From NCBI GenBank assembly GCA_964608965.1, contig CAZSPZ010000020.1:1-31222 (forward strand): DNA of 31,222 nucleotides, written 5' to 3'. The number at the start of each line of letters is the position of its first letter. Positions within the stretch are counted from its first letter, which is position 1. The notes under the pieces were generated by a model, which did not search any database, was not told the DNA's origin, and worked only from the letters and a program-made list of their open reading frames with translations. Positions 31,164-31,222 of this stretch are shown here, piece after piece. A program made the translations under genes and the position numbers. This stretch comes from UBA10908 sp964608965. GTDB lineage: Bacteria > Bacillota > Clostridia > Peptostreptococcales > Anaerovoracaceae.

Positions 31164-31222
31164 TACATTCTGTAATGGTATATTGAACTTGTAACACTTC
31201 GGTCTAATAGATTAAAATAATA

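Overview
The window looks like the chromosome of an anaerobic, moderately low-GC Firmicute of the Clostridia. I infer this from strong AGGAGG-type ribosome binding sites, an electron-bifurcating type acyl-CoA dehydrogenase/ETF cluster, RNase Y, the Firmicutes-type regulator NiaR beside nadABC, and a remnant of the maf-radC-mre-min gene order. I cannot name a genus. No tRNA, rRNA, CRISPR array, transposase or integrase is visible. Nearly all genes lie on the minus strand.

Layout. (1) 1-1556: a plus-strand PLP-dependent trans-sulfuration family enzyme ending at a shared terminator. (2) 1605-4876 (minus): acyl-CoA dehydrogenase, etfB and etfA, where EtfA carries an N-terminal ferredoxin domain; the cluster has its own promoter. 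(3) 5025-9017 (minus): RNase Y, a terminator, then a cysteine desulfurase and ThiI, a natural sulfur-relay pair for tRNA thiolation. RNase Y appears to start at a non-standard ATA codon. (4) 9271-12340 (minus): an FrlC-like epimerase, maf, radC and minD. The mreBCD and minC genes that usually stand between radC and minD in Firmicutes are absent. (5) 12495-13742 (plus): a DUF1015 protein. (6) 13805-17614: two paralogous YtcJ-like amidohydrolases flanking a small plus-strand insert made of a 98-residue basic protein, a 12-codon stub, and a promoter surrounded by four TTAACCTACA half-sites. (7) 17614-21412 (minus): nadA-nadB-nadC-niaR-amidohydrolase, an NAD synthesis operon with a 48-bp palindrome on its promoter.

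(8) 21463-31163 (minus) is an accessory region that becomes clearly A/T-rich beyond about 25.7 kb. In transcription order it encodes a compact superfamily 1 helicase, a 611-residue protein with a HEPN-like RNKIAH motif, a helical-repeat protein with a Rossmann-like tail, a CHC2/Toprim primase-like protein, a 617-residue coiled-coil protein, a macro-domain protein with a helical C-terminal domain, a von Willebrand A protein, a BFD-like [2Fe-2S] protein and a 3' fragment of a serine acetyltransferase gene. Spacing is tight for the first six genes. A helicase, a Toprim protein, a possible HEPN RNase and an ADP-ribose-binding macro domain in one operon suggest an anti-phage or nucleic-acid-surveillance cassette that I cannot match to a named system. 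This is the best candidate for something undescribed.
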